Positions 1 to 14,147 of a stretch of 64,000 nt of DNA are shown piece by piece; positions within the stretch are counted from its first letter, which is position 1; every line of letters starts with the position of its first letter. The translations under genes and the position numbers were made by a program. Below the pieces are notes generated by a model, which saw only the letters and a list, made by a program, of their open reading frames with translations, ran no database searches and had not been told where the DNA came from. The stretch lies in contig CAJNOP010000009.1 in assembly GCA_905250075.1 (NCBI GenBank), positions 2,003,581 to 2,067,580 of the forward strand, given 5' to 3'. Source of the DNA: Rotaria sp. Silwood1. Taxonomy: Eukaryota; Rotifera; Eurotatoria; Philodinida; Philodinidae.

Positions 1-1497
1 GATGTCATTGTTGATGATGTCGGTGAGAATAGAAGAACATCTGTATAATGATAGATTTTCATAAATTTAAATATAGGTTGACAATATTAGAAAAATGCTT
101 ATAAAAGTGAACTAGCTATATGTTTTTTTTTTTGCTTTAATACTTTCATGTGCTTACTGATTTATTATGATAAACGTGAAACAAGAATATCTTACGTCAG
201 TGATTGCTAATAGGATGTTTTATTTTCCGAGACCTGATTACTGTTCTCACATATAAACTTCACAGCATGTGTGTGAAACATACTAAGTTTTCTGTTTTTT
301 TCTTCATCGTCTCATTACACATTACCAACATCACGATGGCAAGAGGGTTGAGAAAAGGGTTTAGCCCTTCTACGCATTCTTTCATTCTCTCGATAACGAT
401 AGCAATGCTGATGGTTACCCTTTTCAATCGTTCGCTGTGTATGCCTCTCTTTTTCTACATCGAACAAGCATGCATGTCTTTGCCTCCAACATATTACATA
501 TATAATTGCGAACGAAAGAAACCTCGCACACATAGGAGGAAAAGAAGAGACATAGCCGACGTCGGTCTTGTTCGTACCAACCTCGTGCAAGCCGATTGAC
601 TTTATGTAAAAAACTTTCCATAATGGTTGAACGTCATTCGTTCCAAAATTTTTCTTTTTCTTATCAATTGACAAAGATGGCATCAAAATTTTTAAATAAA
701 TGTGATAAAAATAAAAAATAAAAAAAAAAAAAAAAATAAGGCACAAGGCATCGTTATTATTGAGCATTTTATAAACATTTAAAAAAATCTGATAGAATAA
801 TAGATAGTTACTGAGAAAAATAAAATAATAATCACTTGGTTAATATTTTTGACGAGAAAAACATTCTATAGAACTATGTATATATATGTAGAAAGCCGAC
901 AAAAAAAAAACCATGGAAACCAACAGCATATTTTTTGTTGATGATTGTTCTGCTATGACATGTACATGTATGCATTTGTTTCTATTGGAAACAAATAAGA
1001 GTGTATTACACACACATAGAGTTTTAGCAACAAAGACTCATTTTAATAGAAATTAAATATGTGTGTTATATTGCTTATCTTTTCAAGTATTGCATAATAA
1101 TCATTTTTTTTTGAACAGCAAAACAAGAAGACTTTCTACATTTGTACATAGATTCTAGTCGATTTATACAATGTTAAAAAGATCCGAATTTTTTTTCTTT
1201 TGAAACAGATTGTTGCATAAAAGAACTTTGATTTTTAATGCTCAATTTCATATTTGGTAAACGAAAGTTCGAAAGAGCATATAAACATACACATGGTAAT
1301 AATGAAAGATAAAACATTTGCTTCTTTTCTTCTTCTGCTGATGATCCGTCGGCTTCTTCGAATAAAATGGACGCACATATTGGCTTTTATATCTCTGACT
1401 CGTTTTTTTTTATTGTTCCCTGTATGTCCATTGACAACATTATCTTTGGCGTCTATCTGCTCCCTTATGTATCTGATATCATCGTAAAACTATTTGA
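1..1497. other. Non-coding stretch left of the FLYWCH exon
   Basis: AT-rich DNA with homopolymer A and T runs (for example 718-737 and 900-910). Open frames on both strands between about 204 and 767 lack a convincing protein composition and overlap each other, so I take them as chance. Downstream exons of the minus-strand FLYWCH gene should lie here or beyond the left edge; I could not identify one. Confidence 0.4.
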
Positions 1498-1520
1498 TTA
1501 TAGCACACATCTATACTTAC

Positions 1521-1851
1521 CGTTGTTTTGTGAATAATGAGGGGATATTTTTCGATTTTGTCGTTTTCGACGACGATGACTATCAACTGATACAATATCA
1601 TGCTTTGATAAATCCTCAACAATAGGTGGATGATTATGCTTTATAGTAAGAATCGGTAATGATCCATTTCCAATTAATTGATGTGCACGACCATTACAAT
1701 GTGAACGATCTTCACATCGCCAATAAATAGTACGATTTTGTATTTTATCTTGTACATAACGATGACCACGATATATTAAACATGGTTTATGACGTTTTGT
1801 TTCAGCAAGTGCATATTCTTTTAAATGCATACTGTTTATATCTGTTGCCAT
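1521..1851 (-). CDS. FLYWCH-type zinc finger protein, first coding exon (partial)
   Basis: The exon begins at an ATG at 1851-1849 and encodes about 110 residues. The middle reads as a FLYWCH zinc finger: a G-H-R-Y-V block, then Y-W-R-C, a second cysteine in the S-H-C-N-G-R-A motif, and the terminal H-N-H-P-P pair that supplies the histidine ligands. FLYWCH domains bind DNA or mediate protein contacts and are common in invertebrate transcription factors and in Mutator-like transposon proteins. The exon ends in a strong donor (G followed by GTAAGT, reading 1520 downward); read through, the frame stops at 1498. The rest of the protein was not found, so its role is open. After the finger comes a short basic stretch (R-R-R-K-R-Q-N-R-K) that could be a nuclear localisation signal. 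It may be a host gene or a transposon-derived one. Confidence 0.75.
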
Positions 1852-3930
1852 AGATTATATTATAAACTGAGTGTGTGAAATAAGTTTTACTTATATCTTA
1901 TTTGTGCAAATAACTAGTTGATGTGAACTTGTTGACAATATGTTAATTATTCGACGAAACACACGCACTGCCCTTTTTTGTCAGCCCCACGAACGCATGC
2001 ATAGAACGCGAACGACTTCTCTCTCATTCTGTTCGTTTTTCTTCTTCTACTACTTCTTTTTTCTTTATGATTCTTTTGATCGTTCGCACTTTTTTATTGT
2101 AATATTGCTGTTTCTACCGATCTATATCAGTGCTTAGCAACCATTTCGTAATAAAAGAAACTTTTTATGCTATTTGATTAATCTACAAAATCAATTCCAA
2201 ATATTTTTTTATCTATTTATTGCTTCTTTTTTAATATTTTCCACATCAATGGATTTTCTATATTTGTCATGTATATGAAACTTTCAAAATTATTTCTAAT
2301 TTTTTCATGACATCAGAAATGATGGCCAATAAGTTCATGTTTTATTTGCATTCGATAATTTTGCACGCAAAGAACCTCATATCACCCGTTTTTCTTTTTT
2401 TTATTTATTCGCTTTTGTTCTTCTTGTCGCTATCGCTTTTCTTCGCAAGTTTTGTTTCATCGTTATTGCGCGTAAGTTTATAGAGGAGAAAAAAAAGAAA
2501 TGCATACAGAAAAATGAATATCAAAGCACGTGAAGCATCGTTTGTATTTTTACGTAGCATTCAACATAGTAACTATTATAGCCGTATATCGGTTGTACGA
2601 TGTGAACGGACAATACGGTATTATTTCGCTTGTACCTTTTGATGATACAAGCAATGAGCATTCATCTTACATGCATATTGTCGTTCTGTTTCAGTCATCC
2701 AATCGAATTTGTCGTATAAGTGTACGGTCAAAAAAAAGTCATCGGACCTGTATGTTTGCTATTGGCTTACAGCCAACTATGGGGCAAAATAAGGGTAGAG
2801 GAAAAGAAAGAATCGGCAACAAAAATGATATTTATCTATCTGTATGTTACTACTACCGAATAAGATAACATACAAAAAAAGGCTGTTACCAAGGCCAAAC
2901 CTTTCAAATCCTTTATTCATCAAATATATTTAATTGAAAATGAATATGCAACAAATGTCTTGAAAATAAAAATGAATTCTTTCTAAACAATGAAGAACTA
3001 GTATAATATCTTCATCTTAACATATCAACAGATAGTTTGCAATCTATGAATATATATAGAATAAAAATCTAATGAACGAATTCAATTTGAATCATGAAAA
3101 ATCTTTCTTTGATATAAAGAAAATTAATTCATCACAAAATTATATAAAAACCAAGAGAAAAAAAATTCTCTTCAATTTGTCCTTAAACTTCCATTGAAAA
3201 TTATCTTCTAACCTTGACATATAATTATACTTTTGTATATTTACATAAAACATTCATCGACAAAATTCCGTTTTTTTTGCCTTTTTCGATACTTGAAAAA
3301 CATAAAATGACCTTGGATTCTACTCCAAATACCAAGGACAACATTACTTTCATATATATCCAGGCAATTCTTCTTAGCTAGAAAATTTCTATTGATTTGT
3401 CGAACAAATTCAGTCAATTAAAATAGAAACGTCGTTTCTTTTGTAGTTTTATCCTACAGTTCAGTGTTGATGTTTGATATCTAAAAGTATTTATAAACGA
3501 TTTCCACCAGACTATACATATCGAGATTTTGATACAAATACATATGCATGATCTTTTGGTAAAATAAGTTGTCAAGTCATTTGCATGACTTTTATTCAGT
3601 TCAAGAAAAAAGAAAATAAGGACATTGACTTTCAACTTATTCAACAATTGACATTACTCATTATTGCCTTAGAGTATAATTCAAGAAAAATATAAATTGT
3701 TATTTTAATGTGAGAAATTATAAAGAAAAAGTAAACAAACAACGCCCAAAATTGAATAGAAAAATATACGTATTCATTTTGTTGTTCTATAAACTGGTTG
3801 ACGTGTGTGAAAATGTCGTTATATGATGATTATCCATGAAGGAGGATAGATTGAATAAAAATGAATGGTTACATTTGATGACTATTGTTAGTCAAGAAGA
3901 AACAATTGAATTTATTAGATTGAATTAAAA
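1852..3930. other. Intergenic region between the FLYWCH and TRAF genes
   Basis: AT-rich and without a convincing gene. A 112-codon frame at 2530-2868 begins at GTG and has no splice support. The region should contain the promoters of both divergently transcribed neighbours. I see no clear core-promoter motif. Confidence 0.4.
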
Positions 3931-6900
3931 ATGTCTAATTTTGATGGTTTATCATATCATTCAATATCATTTGAAATGCAAGAAAATTTTCTATGTTCAT
4001 ATTGTCATCGTTTACTTGTTGAACCAAAAGTAATAATATGTGGTCATCGATATTGTTCATTGTGTCTCAAAAAATTCATCAAGTATAGAATTTTAAATTG
4101 ACTTTTGTTTATTTAAATAATTTAGTTTTATTTTGCATTTATGTTTAGAAATGATGAATCAACAAATTGTATTGTAGATAATTGTAGTCAAATTATTACG
4201 AATGATGGAGTAAAGAAAACAAATTTGATAGAATAATAAACGAAGTGTTTTTTTTTTGTTGTTTAGATTTATACAGATTTTGGTGTCATAAATGATTTAA
4301 AACGTTTAACAGATATTATTTGTTATAATAAATCAAATGGTTGTTCTTGGCAAGGTAATTATATGGCTTACAAAGTAAGTTTTCTATCATACGCTTAGAT
4401 TAAAAAAATCACTGTTTTTTGTGTTCTTTTTTAAGGAACATTTGCAAGTTTGTACATTTCAACATATTCAATGTGAATATTGTGCAATTACTTTTACAAA
4501 TCACGTTTTATATGAACAACATGATCGAATTTGTCCAAAAGCACTTGTTTCATGTCCATTAAAGAAATTCGGCTGTAATACTCAGGTATATTTTAAATAG
4601 TAGATTGGAGTGATTTCTTTGGCGAAGAGATAGACTATAGTGCAGAAGAAAAATTTTTGTTTAGAAATGATTTTTCACTTTGTTGAACACAAAATGATCA
4701 ACGAGAGAACTCTTAGTGTTTCTAAGGTTATACGCCCTTGTTTTTGACCGATTTTAGTTCTTGAACACACTTCAATCGATCAAGCTAAAATTTGAAGAGT
4801 AGTTTTTCTAGAAAACCCTAGTTTCCTATTGAGTCACTTCCTGGTATATTACTATCCCTAGCAAATCGGATCGGATTTCAGAGATAATTTTCAGCTTTTT
4901 TCCTATGAGAGAAATACGTAAAGATTCGAAGAGAAAATCGAAAACGATTGGTTTTTAACTCTGGAGAATATTTTCAAGTATCAATCGTTAAAATTTAAGT
5001 TTGATTAAACATAGTTAGATGAAGGTCATTATGTTTCAGATTTTGGCCCTACGAGAATTACTAGAATTTTATTATAGAACAACGGCTTATTAGGAAAATT
5101 ACATGAAGCAATTTCATCTATTTGCTAGCAAGAATCTGAAAAATGATTTGCATTACTAGACGAGTTCTCTATCATGACTTGTGAACTTAGATAGCTCAAT
5201 AAAATACTTGAATGAGGATGTCAAGAAAACGAAGACCTCTGTAATAGTTCTCTAGCATCGATCTGAAGCTTGTTTGGAAATTATTTTATTGGATACAGCA
5301 AAATTGTTTAGTACAGAAGAAAAAAACGTATCATGATATATAAGACGATATCAATACCAATAGAATCTGTAAATAGTAACTCTTAATAAATAAACAAATC
5401 ATAATCATATACATGCCTATTAGAAATACAAACAATTTCATCATTATGAACACTAAAATATATCTTCGTCATCGTCTGATTGCATTTACTCACTTGGATA
5501 CTGCTTCAGGCAATCATGCGAGCTTTGTTTGTGAATACGATTATAATAAATCCTGTAATAATACATGTTTGCCTGGAATAAACGATGGAGAAGCTGTCTG
5601 TTGTGGTTTGATTCATAACGAAAATTTAACGTAGTTAAATTTTCGTTTAACAAAATCGTGTTATCTATTTTTTCAGTGGCTAATCCTGTTCTTTTTTTCC
5701 ATTATTGTTGCATCTAAGGAGACGAGTACAGTGTTAGTACTGGATTAAAAAATCCTGATCTCGCAGATGTCTAGAACCGAGATATCTCATTTTACTCAGA
5801 ATACTTTACTCTGTCAAATAAAATGATTGCTAAAAAAAAAGCTTCAACTATATGCCTGAAAACTAATTGTGCAGATCTAGACTTTCGAGACGTCCTCATC
5901 CAAGTAGTTGTATTGGAGTTTCTAGGCTCACAAGTCCTGATAGAGAATCCTCCTAGCTATTAATACCTGAGTAGAAAACTTAAAAACACAACTGCTCTAA
6001 AAATGTTGTGTCACTGTAGATTTCCTGATCTTAAAAATATCGTGGAACTTTCAGTGAGAATGTTTGTTTTCTTCTTTCAGTATTGGTTTAGCAATTTTTG
6101 ATATCTAGTAGGTTTTTGAAGGTTAAAAACCTCATCAAAAAAAAGGTAAAATCTCACATCGAAATTTTTCTGTATCACTTCCATGCTGATATTATATTCT
6201 GTCGTATTCTAATTTAGAATTTCTTTTTCTTTGCTCAACAATACTGAGTCACCTGATGCAGTATCCGTCGAAATTTTACTCCTTATTGACTAATGAATAA
6301 ATGAAAGTATGCTGAACAGCGATGAAATCAGTACTAGTTGGTATAACCTATTCATTTTTCTGCCTTCATTAGGTAAACTTATTTAAGGAACTTTTTTGTC
6401 CATGTTGATCACATTAAATGAAATATTTAGATTGACTTATCTGTCAGTAGATCGGCCGGTTTTAACCTATTCAAATGAGTAGTCTTCATAAAAAGTTTAC
6501 ACCAACTCCATCTTTAAAATTTGAAGGTGACCCTGCTTTTGATCTTATGGTTCTCCGCGACAGTACAACTGTATGGGGGACTCAAATTTTTACCATAGGT
6601 AGATTATCAAAAATCATGGGACTCATGTTTGAAGAAAAACTTAAAAGCAAGTGTTGAGAAATTTTTGAAGAAATCTTCAAAACTATCGAACTCGTTCACA
6701 AACTGAATCTTACGTGATTCGATAAGACTGAAGTAGTTCTAGAGATATTTGAAAAAAAATCTCAGAGGTGTTTATAATTTTACTGTATTAAAAGAATATG
6801 GGAAGCGTTAGCTCACAAATCGATTGTTTACATTAATGCTTGAGACACTTTTCAGGGGAGGTTTAAAAAATACCTCTGAGATTTTGTCTGAGGTACTTAC

Positions 6901-7932
6901 AGAAAAAACTGCAGCTTCATCAGTTAGACTTTCGCAAAGAATCAAACATAGGCCAAAATACGAGGAATACTCTTAAGAACTTTATTCATCTATCTTTTAT
7001 TTTTATAGATTCGCCGAGAAGCTCTTCAAGATCATATTTTATCATCCTCGGTTGAACACTTACAAATACTTGCTGATATTTGTTCATCGTTTCAAAATCA
7101 AGCAATAACAACTTATTCACAACCATTATCGATGCAATCTACAGCAATATCTACATCTGAAAATTTAGATATTAAATCATTACAAAATGAACTTATTAAA
7201 CAAACTCAGATAATTGAACAATTACGTTTAGAACAAAAATCTCTTCAATCAATGTTGATAAAACGTGAACGTGATTTAACACGTGTATCTGTTGATTTAC
7301 AATTATTTAAAGGTGATTTATGTCAATTAAAAAAAGAATTTGAATTATCAAAATCATTTATTCATAATGATGGAACCTATTTATGGAGAATTGACAATAT
7401 TCAACAATCATTTCGTAATGCAAAAAATGCATCACAATCAATATGTATTAGTTCATCTCCATTTTATACATCTAAATATGGATATAAAATGTCACTAAAA
7501 TTATATTTAAATGGTGATAAATCTGTTCGAGATACATATTTATCAGTATATATTACAATTATGCGAGGAGAATATGATTCATTGTTGAATTGGCCATTTC
7601 AATATCCGATTACATTATGCTTATATGATCGTAATTTAAAACAAGATCATGTTGTTCATACAATAAAACCTGATTTAGATAGTGATTGTTTTCAACAACC
7701 AAAAATGGATGCTAATAAAAGTGGAGGTATACCAGAATTTTGTCCACTATGGAAAATTTTTAATAAAGAATTTGGTTATGTTCAACAAGATACAATGTAT
7801 ATTAAAGCTTTTGTTGATTTTAATATTTATCCAACTAAAATTTGGCCATATTGGACAAAATTACAATCATATGGTTTACCTACTAATGTTGAACATATTA
7901 AATTAGAAGAACAAATAGATAATGAAAAATAA
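3931..7932 (+). CDS. TRAF: TRAF family adaptor / RING ubiquitin ligase (464 aa, 5 exons)
   Basis: Exons 3931-4082, 4149-4209, 4267-4374, 4436-4585 and 7009-7932 join in frame at GT-AG sites and give 464 residues. Order of domains: N-terminal RING (C22-x2-C25, C37-x-H39, C42-x2-C45, then C58 and D61/C63); TRAF-type zinc fingers at about 85-170 (repeated C/H spacing, for example C-E-Y-C and C-P-L-K-K-F-G-C); a coiled coil at about 210-273 rich in Q, L and E; and a C-terminal MATH/TRAF domain at about 280-430 starting at G-T-Y-L-W-R-I. This is the complete architecture of TRAF signalling adaptors, which trimerise through the coiled coil, bind receptor tails through MATH and ligate ubiquitin through RING, feeding NF-kB and JNK pathways. 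Introns 1-3 are 57-66 bp but intron 4 is 2.4 kb. A poly(A) signal AATAAA lies at 7964. TRAF subtype cannot be assigned by eye. Confidence 0.92.
4586..7008 (+). repeat. 2.4-kb TRAF intron containing an inverted repeat
   Basis: This intron is about forty times longer than the other introns of the gene. It contains a degenerate inverted repeat: left arm about 5161-5320, right arm about 5795-5951. The arms share blocks such as CTTGTGA and ATGAGGA(T/C)GTC. A second small inverted pair is AAAATCTCAGAGGTGTTT at 6757-6773 against the reverse complement at 6867-6885. Short open frames at 5413-5634 and 6475-6657 show no recognisable protein. The simplest reading is one or more old non-autonomous transposons inserted in the intron. 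Confidence 0.55.
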
Positions 7933-7963
7933 GATATTTATATTGGATTGATTGCTTTATTTT

Positions 7964-7969
7964 AATAAA
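7964..7969 (+). terminator. Poly(A) signal of the TRAF gene
   Basis: A canonical AATAAA lies 32 bp after the TRAF stop codon and is followed by A-rich DNA. Confidence 0.5.
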
Positions 7970-9686
7970 AAAAAGGAATGTTCCAAAAAAAAAAAATATA
8001 AATTATTTAATCAATGTGTCAAAATATAAAACGAATTTTAATTTCTCATAACTAAATGAAGAATGATTTATATCTCAAGTATTTGTGCAAAAAAACATAC
8101 CAAAATATTCTATTGTTTTATATTAAATAGACCCTGATGAATACTGATTTTCTATCGATATTAACTTGTAGTTCAAAATCAGCAATAATTTGTTGAATTC
8201 AATTTATGTACTTTTTTCTTTTGTTTTCGACAGTATGAAGAACGTTTCAATTATATTTCAGTTAATAGAAAGAGCCAAACTACTAGTTTATGTTCATTAA
8301 AATTACACTAAACAATAAGACTCATACATGTTACATTGACTAGAATTAAGAGAGGAACCATTAAATTAGATTTTCAAGGATTTCTGAAATCATAAGTATT
8401 GCGATGATAACTTTGGCAAAAACCCAGATTTCGAAACACTATGTGCCTTCCTCTGACAGTAAGTGAAATAAAAATAAGCAGATAATGTTGTTCCGAATTA
8501 AGTAAGATCGGGAGAACCGGATTTGTGGTAGTTCATTTTCTATGGAAGAGATCGACTCAAGATAGATTTCGCTCTTTCTCTTCTCTTCAGTTACCGTCTC
8601 TAGCACTCCGAGGATGAAAGCACTTTCTCTGAGAATTTTTGGACTTTTAGTTCTTTGTAAACCTAAACAATATTGAGAATCCTGAATCAGATGGTTCTAT
8701 ATATATATAGATATTTATATTCGTCTTTATCTTTGAGGGTTGTATTCCCAATTATGTCAAAGACTTTCATTTAAAAGACTCTGATCAATAGAGTTCTCAG
8801 TGATGATTCCAAAGAGAAATTCTAAGATTTCACATTAAAACGAAATTAAAAATTTATTTGATATCCATCGATGCATGAAAAATGAAACATCTAACGTTTT
8901 CAATAACATTTCGATTTATATTTACATCAATAGTGTGTGTGTCTTATTATTCAGTTTACTCTGAAAATTTTAGCCATAAATATTTAAAAGTCATAAAGCA
9001 AAATAATGGCTCTATCTCATGAGTTCTTGTTTGGTTGTAATAAAAAAAATGTATTGCTCTTCTTGTCCGTTTGATTTTTCTGCCAATGTTTATTAGCGTC
9101 AATATTTGCAAAATGAGTAGGATTTTATTATGTTTCTCGTTGACTATTGAAGAACAATACTTCAAACAGAACAAAAAGACTATAAAATTTTATTCACTTA
9201 ACAAATGTTGATGTTAGTAAACACAGAGAAAATAACTAAAAAGACGATAAGAACAATAAATCTTTGTTACATCTACACATCAGTCGATCAGATGCAAACT
9301 TCTCAATAAATTTTTATTATTCATGGCTGAAACTTTCCGAATAGACTCAGCATCAAGCCATGTATGGATACGATTGATATCAATCGACACGATGATACTA
9401 TGCAGACATCATTCAACAAGTTAAGTATTTCGTTTATTTTACACAGGAGGATAGATGATCGGGAAATCTAGAAAGATCTTCTAGCGTAGATGAAAACTTA
9501 TTGGAAACGGATGTGTTTGATAAAACACAATCATTTTGTACTATCAACCGATAGAAGCCATGTTTTTTTTATATAAACTATATGATTCATCTAATTTTTT
9601 AATTAAAATTAGTTTAGATAACTTATTAGATCTATACAAAGAGATCCAACACCTACTGTTTATTTTATAAGAAAACCTATGGAATG
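7970..9686. other. Intergenic region between TRAF and LRR genes
   Basis: AT-rich with no supported gene. The two flanking genes converge here. The sequence TTTATT at 9659-9664 (AATAAA on the minus strand) is a plausible poly(A) signal for the LRR gene. A short AT dinucleotide run is at about 8699-8712. Confidence 0.4.
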
Positions 9687-11200
9687 TCAAATATATAAAA
9701 AAAATAATAAAATAAAAAACCATATATAATCTACTCTTTTAATCGATAATGCAAACGATATTTCCGTGCTGTTATAAAGCTTTGTTGTATTATAAACAAC
9801 AGTTTCCGATAAATTTAAAGTGATCGTTGTTGTTGTTATCAATTCTGATTCGTTCTTTGTTGAATTGTCATTTTTAATCAATTGTACTTGACATGTTCCT
9901 TCTAATATCAATTTTTCTGCATTAGTCCATTCACATAAATGTTCCTTTTTCTGTTTTATACAATAATCTCTTGTACAATTTGAAAATAAATTCGTTAAAT
10001 TTGATATAAAATATCTATCTTGTCCTTGTTGTGTACATGTTAAATCAAAATAATCAATTAAATATTTTTCAAATTGTACTAACATACAATTACATTTTAA
10101 ATTCGGATTATGATTGAAATCAAGAATACTTTGATTCTTATTATTTTCTAATAAACGACATAATAATTCATAAAATGTATTTAATAATAAAATATTATTA
10201 AAACGAAATGATAATTTTTTTAATGTTAAAATATTTATAAAACAAAATGAACGTGATGATATTGAATTTAAATATTTATTTGAATCAAAATCAATTGAAT
10301 GTATTGAATGAAGATTTGATGCAAAATAATCATTTAAATATCGAATATTATTTGATGATAAATTTAAATTTTCAAGTGATGAACTAAATAAATTTGGAAC
10401 ATATTCAATTGAATTAAATGCTAAATTTAATATTCTTATATAATTAAGTGAACGAATAAAATAATTATCAATCGAATGAATATTATTATTATTAAGACGA
10501 AGTTCAATTAAATTATAAAAATTATTAAATAAATTATTACATAATGATGTTAGATTATTATAACTTAAATCAATTACTTTTAGATGATGATGATGTTCAG
10601 TTAATTTTAATAGTGTAAATAAACTTGAATTAGTTAATTGACATGATACAGCATAAAACTCTCGTAAAATTGTTAAATGAATAAATATTTCACCAAGGTC
10701 CAAATATTGAAGTGGATTATAGGATATATCAAAAATTTCTTGAAAGAAAAAAAAAAAGAAGTGCTAGTTAATGTAATTAGTATTTTACCTAAACTAACGC
10801 CTGGAGAAATTAATGCTTTGGGATCGAATTGCTTCAATCGATTATGATCGAGAAGTAATTGTTTTAAATTTTTAATTTGATCAAATGCAGTTATATCGAT
10901 TGTTTGAAGATAATTTGATTTTAAATTTAATTTTTCAACATATATATCAGAAAATACATAACTATCAACAGATTTAATATTATTTGATGAAAAATCTAAT
11001 GCATACCAATGCATATTATTTGGTAATTTGGGTATGAAATTTAATTGTATATTATGACAACGTAATTGAGATTGATCACCTGAATGATAACATTGACAAA
11101 GAGGTGGTAAGATTAAATGTGTACAATCGGAAAATATTAACGGAGCGATGAAATCTTGACTTAAAGTTAAATGAACAATTGATAAATAGAAAATAAACAT
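9687..11200 (-). CDS. Leucine-rich repeat cell-surface protein (487 aa, 2 exons)
   Basis: Exons 11200-10789 and 10738-9687 join across a 50-bp GT-AG intron in frame and give 487 residues. I chose the ATG at 11200 because it begins a hydrophobic signal peptide (M-F-I-F-Y-L-S-I-V-H-L); the frame is open further upstream but has no better ATG. After it come an N-terminal cysteine cap (about 26-55, with P-P-L-C-Q-C), a run of LRRs (about 56-335, seen as repeated L-x-L-x-x-N-x-I motifs such as L-N-L-S-S-N-N-I), and a C-terminal cap around N-P-N-L-K-C-N-C. A Thr/Asn-rich stalk with several N-glycosylation sequons leads to a terminal hydrophobic segment (about 472-487), suggesting a GPI anchor or short membrane anchor. 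It is probably an extracellular adhesion or recognition protein; the ligand is unknown. No TIR or kinase domain is present. Confidence 0.88.
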
Positions 11201-12577
11201 TTTGTCTAGTAAAACAAAAAAAAAAGAAAAGAAAAAAGGTACAACATTATATCCAAATATCTCTTTGTGTCTCAACGCATAATGCAAATATATATGTATA
11301 TGTTACTAATATTCTTCAACAAAATAATGTTTTTTAATAACTATTAACAACTGTGAATGAGATTTGTTAGAGTATAATAGGTCTGATAAGACTAGTGTTT
11401 TTTCAATATAAATTCAGAGTTCCGAACATCGATTAGGATATCTTGAAAGAGTAAGAATCTAGTGAAAAGATTTAATCATATTTACAGATGACTGCAGAAA
11501 GTCTCTGAATCAAGATGCGAATGACTGTCATTATTATGAAAGAATATTATTATGTCTAATCTCACCTTGGTTTTTTAAACCACAAAACCACCCATATTAT
11601 TACCTCAACATATGTGATAAAAGATGAACAAGATAATCGGTTGATATGTCAATCCTATTGGGCATATGTAATGTGTCAATCAATCTCATTAGCACTAAAA
11701 GAAAAAAAAATCTTGTGTCCTTGATACTCAAGCTACCATTCATCAGAACAGTATTCTTGACGTTTATTTTTTCTCTTTCAACAGTATCTTTGATACAACA
11801 GAGAGATCACATAGAGATATCAATAAATGATAAGAAAAAAAATATGGGTAGAGAGTAGAGCGATTTTTCTTATGTTTTGCATCAAAATGATAGTCGAATA
11901 TCAGTATTTTATATACATAAGCTTTAGGCATTTTACTTAATATAGAAAGAATATGTACTATTGTGATGGTATTTTTGTCATCAAATACAATGACAATGAT
12001 TGATGGAACTAATTGAAAGACTGGAATCTAATTTTCTGACATTCTTCTTTAATTTACTATTCTTGTGTCATATCAATAGTAGATGTTTTTTCTTCGCAGT
12101 CGATCGCGCGCATATAACCTCGTGTCTGACATTTCAATCTCGATATGACGCACATAATGACATATTTTTCATTATTATCTTATTGTTCACATTATAAATA
12201 AAATAAGAAATACAATTGATTGCTTGTCATATTAAAACAAAAGATCTTTTTTCATGCATATGAACTCATATTATGAACTTTATTGTCTATTAGCAATGTA
12301 AATAATATTCTGATATTTAGTGACATCTATTAATAACTTTTTTTTAGTTTATTTATAAATTTTTCTTAAAAATTATCAAACATTATAGATAAAATTTTAT
12401 TCATATATTTCAATAAAAACAAATGAAATAAACTATTACGAATGAAACATCTTATAAGAGTTAAATTGTACTCCTCAATGGTATCTGTACAGTTTCCGTG
12501 TTAATCGCAATTGTTATTGTTTTCTTCTCCTTCAAACACAATCAATCAAAAAAATCTTCATATTTTAGATAAAAATA
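11201..12577. other. Divergent intergenic region upstream of LRR and Rho genes
   Basis: The LRR gene runs leftward and the Rho gene rightward, so both promoters should lie here. A splice acceptor (TATTTTAG, ending at 12568) sits 9 bp before the Rho ATG and implies a 5' UTR intron. Open frames at 11646-11858 and 12000-12197 look like chance. Confidence 0.45.
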
Positions 12578-13274
<697 letters not shown>

Positions 13275-13377
13275 GATAAATTTCTATTATTATGTTATGT
13301 GTGAAATAACTAGTCGAAAAATATAAACAAACATCTTGCTAAACTAGTCGTGTGCACGTGTTTCTAAGAACAAAAAC

Positions 13378-13383
13378 AATAAA
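13378..13383 (+). terminator. Poly(A) signal of the Rho gene
   Basis: AATAAA about 100 bp after the stop codon, followed by a second overlapping copy and a T-rich block. A further AATAAA-like motif near 13603 could be an alternative site. Confidence 0.45.
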
Positions 13384-14147
13384 AATAAAAACATTACGTT
13401 TTTTTTTGGGTTTTTTTTTTTTCTTTTTTTTCTACTCATTATATTACTAATACTTATCCTTTTTTTCCTATTCGATTATTGTATATTTCATTCTTATTGC
13501 TATTATTTCAATATTTTGTTCTGTGGTTTGCTTATTTGGTCAAGAGTTTGAATGAGTGTGCGTTTTTTGTATATTAAGTTACTCCCTTTCGTTTTTTTTT
13601 AACAATAAAACAAACATACATAACTGAATGGAGTAAAGTATTGAAGTAAAGAAAACAATATACTGTTTAATAAAAATGTTCATTATCAAGGATGATAATA
13701 TAAGAATAATGTTCACAGGAATTTTTCTTGCAAGTAAAATTTAATGATTATGAAGGAAAGATCTGCAAAGAAAAAAATCTATATTTGCCTTGTGAAAATT
13801 GCTCAATCTGTACTCCTTCCAGATATTTCAATGTTTTGAGAAAATGGATTTTTCTTCTGAGAACGTCTGTGTCCTATAATAATTTTTATGTCTCGTTTCA
13901 TACATTTAGAATATTTTTTCAATGAAAAAAAGGTAAGTTTTCAATACAATAAATGACGATAGGTTTGCTAGTGAAAAGATTGTTGTAGACAAAATACAAA
14001 GTATGTCAAATATTCACCATATTTTATCACATATCATTTGGTTTAGAACGAATGGGTGTGATATTGAGTCTACTCATGTGAACGCATTTATTTAGAACAG
14101 ACTTCTTCGAAATGACGATGAACATACTTTTAAACATGTTGGCATGA
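13384..14147. other. Intergenic region between Rho and membrane-protein copy A
   Basis: T-rich tracts follow the Rho 3' end. The 65-codon frame at 13728-13925 lacks splice or domain support. TTTATT at 14087-14092 is a plausible minus-strand poly(A) signal for copy A. Confidence 0.35.

Noticed and set aside
204-767. Long overlapping open frames on both strands near the left edge
   Set aside because: They overlap each other on opposite strands, have low-complexity composition and no domain or splice support.
2530-2868. 112-codon plus-strand frame with a hydrophobic start
   Set aside because: It begins at GTG, not ATG, has no acceptor upstream, and its second half is unlike protein.
7682-7906. 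Second frame inside the TRAF MATH exon
   Set aside because: It is an out-of-frame shadow of the MATH coding sequence.
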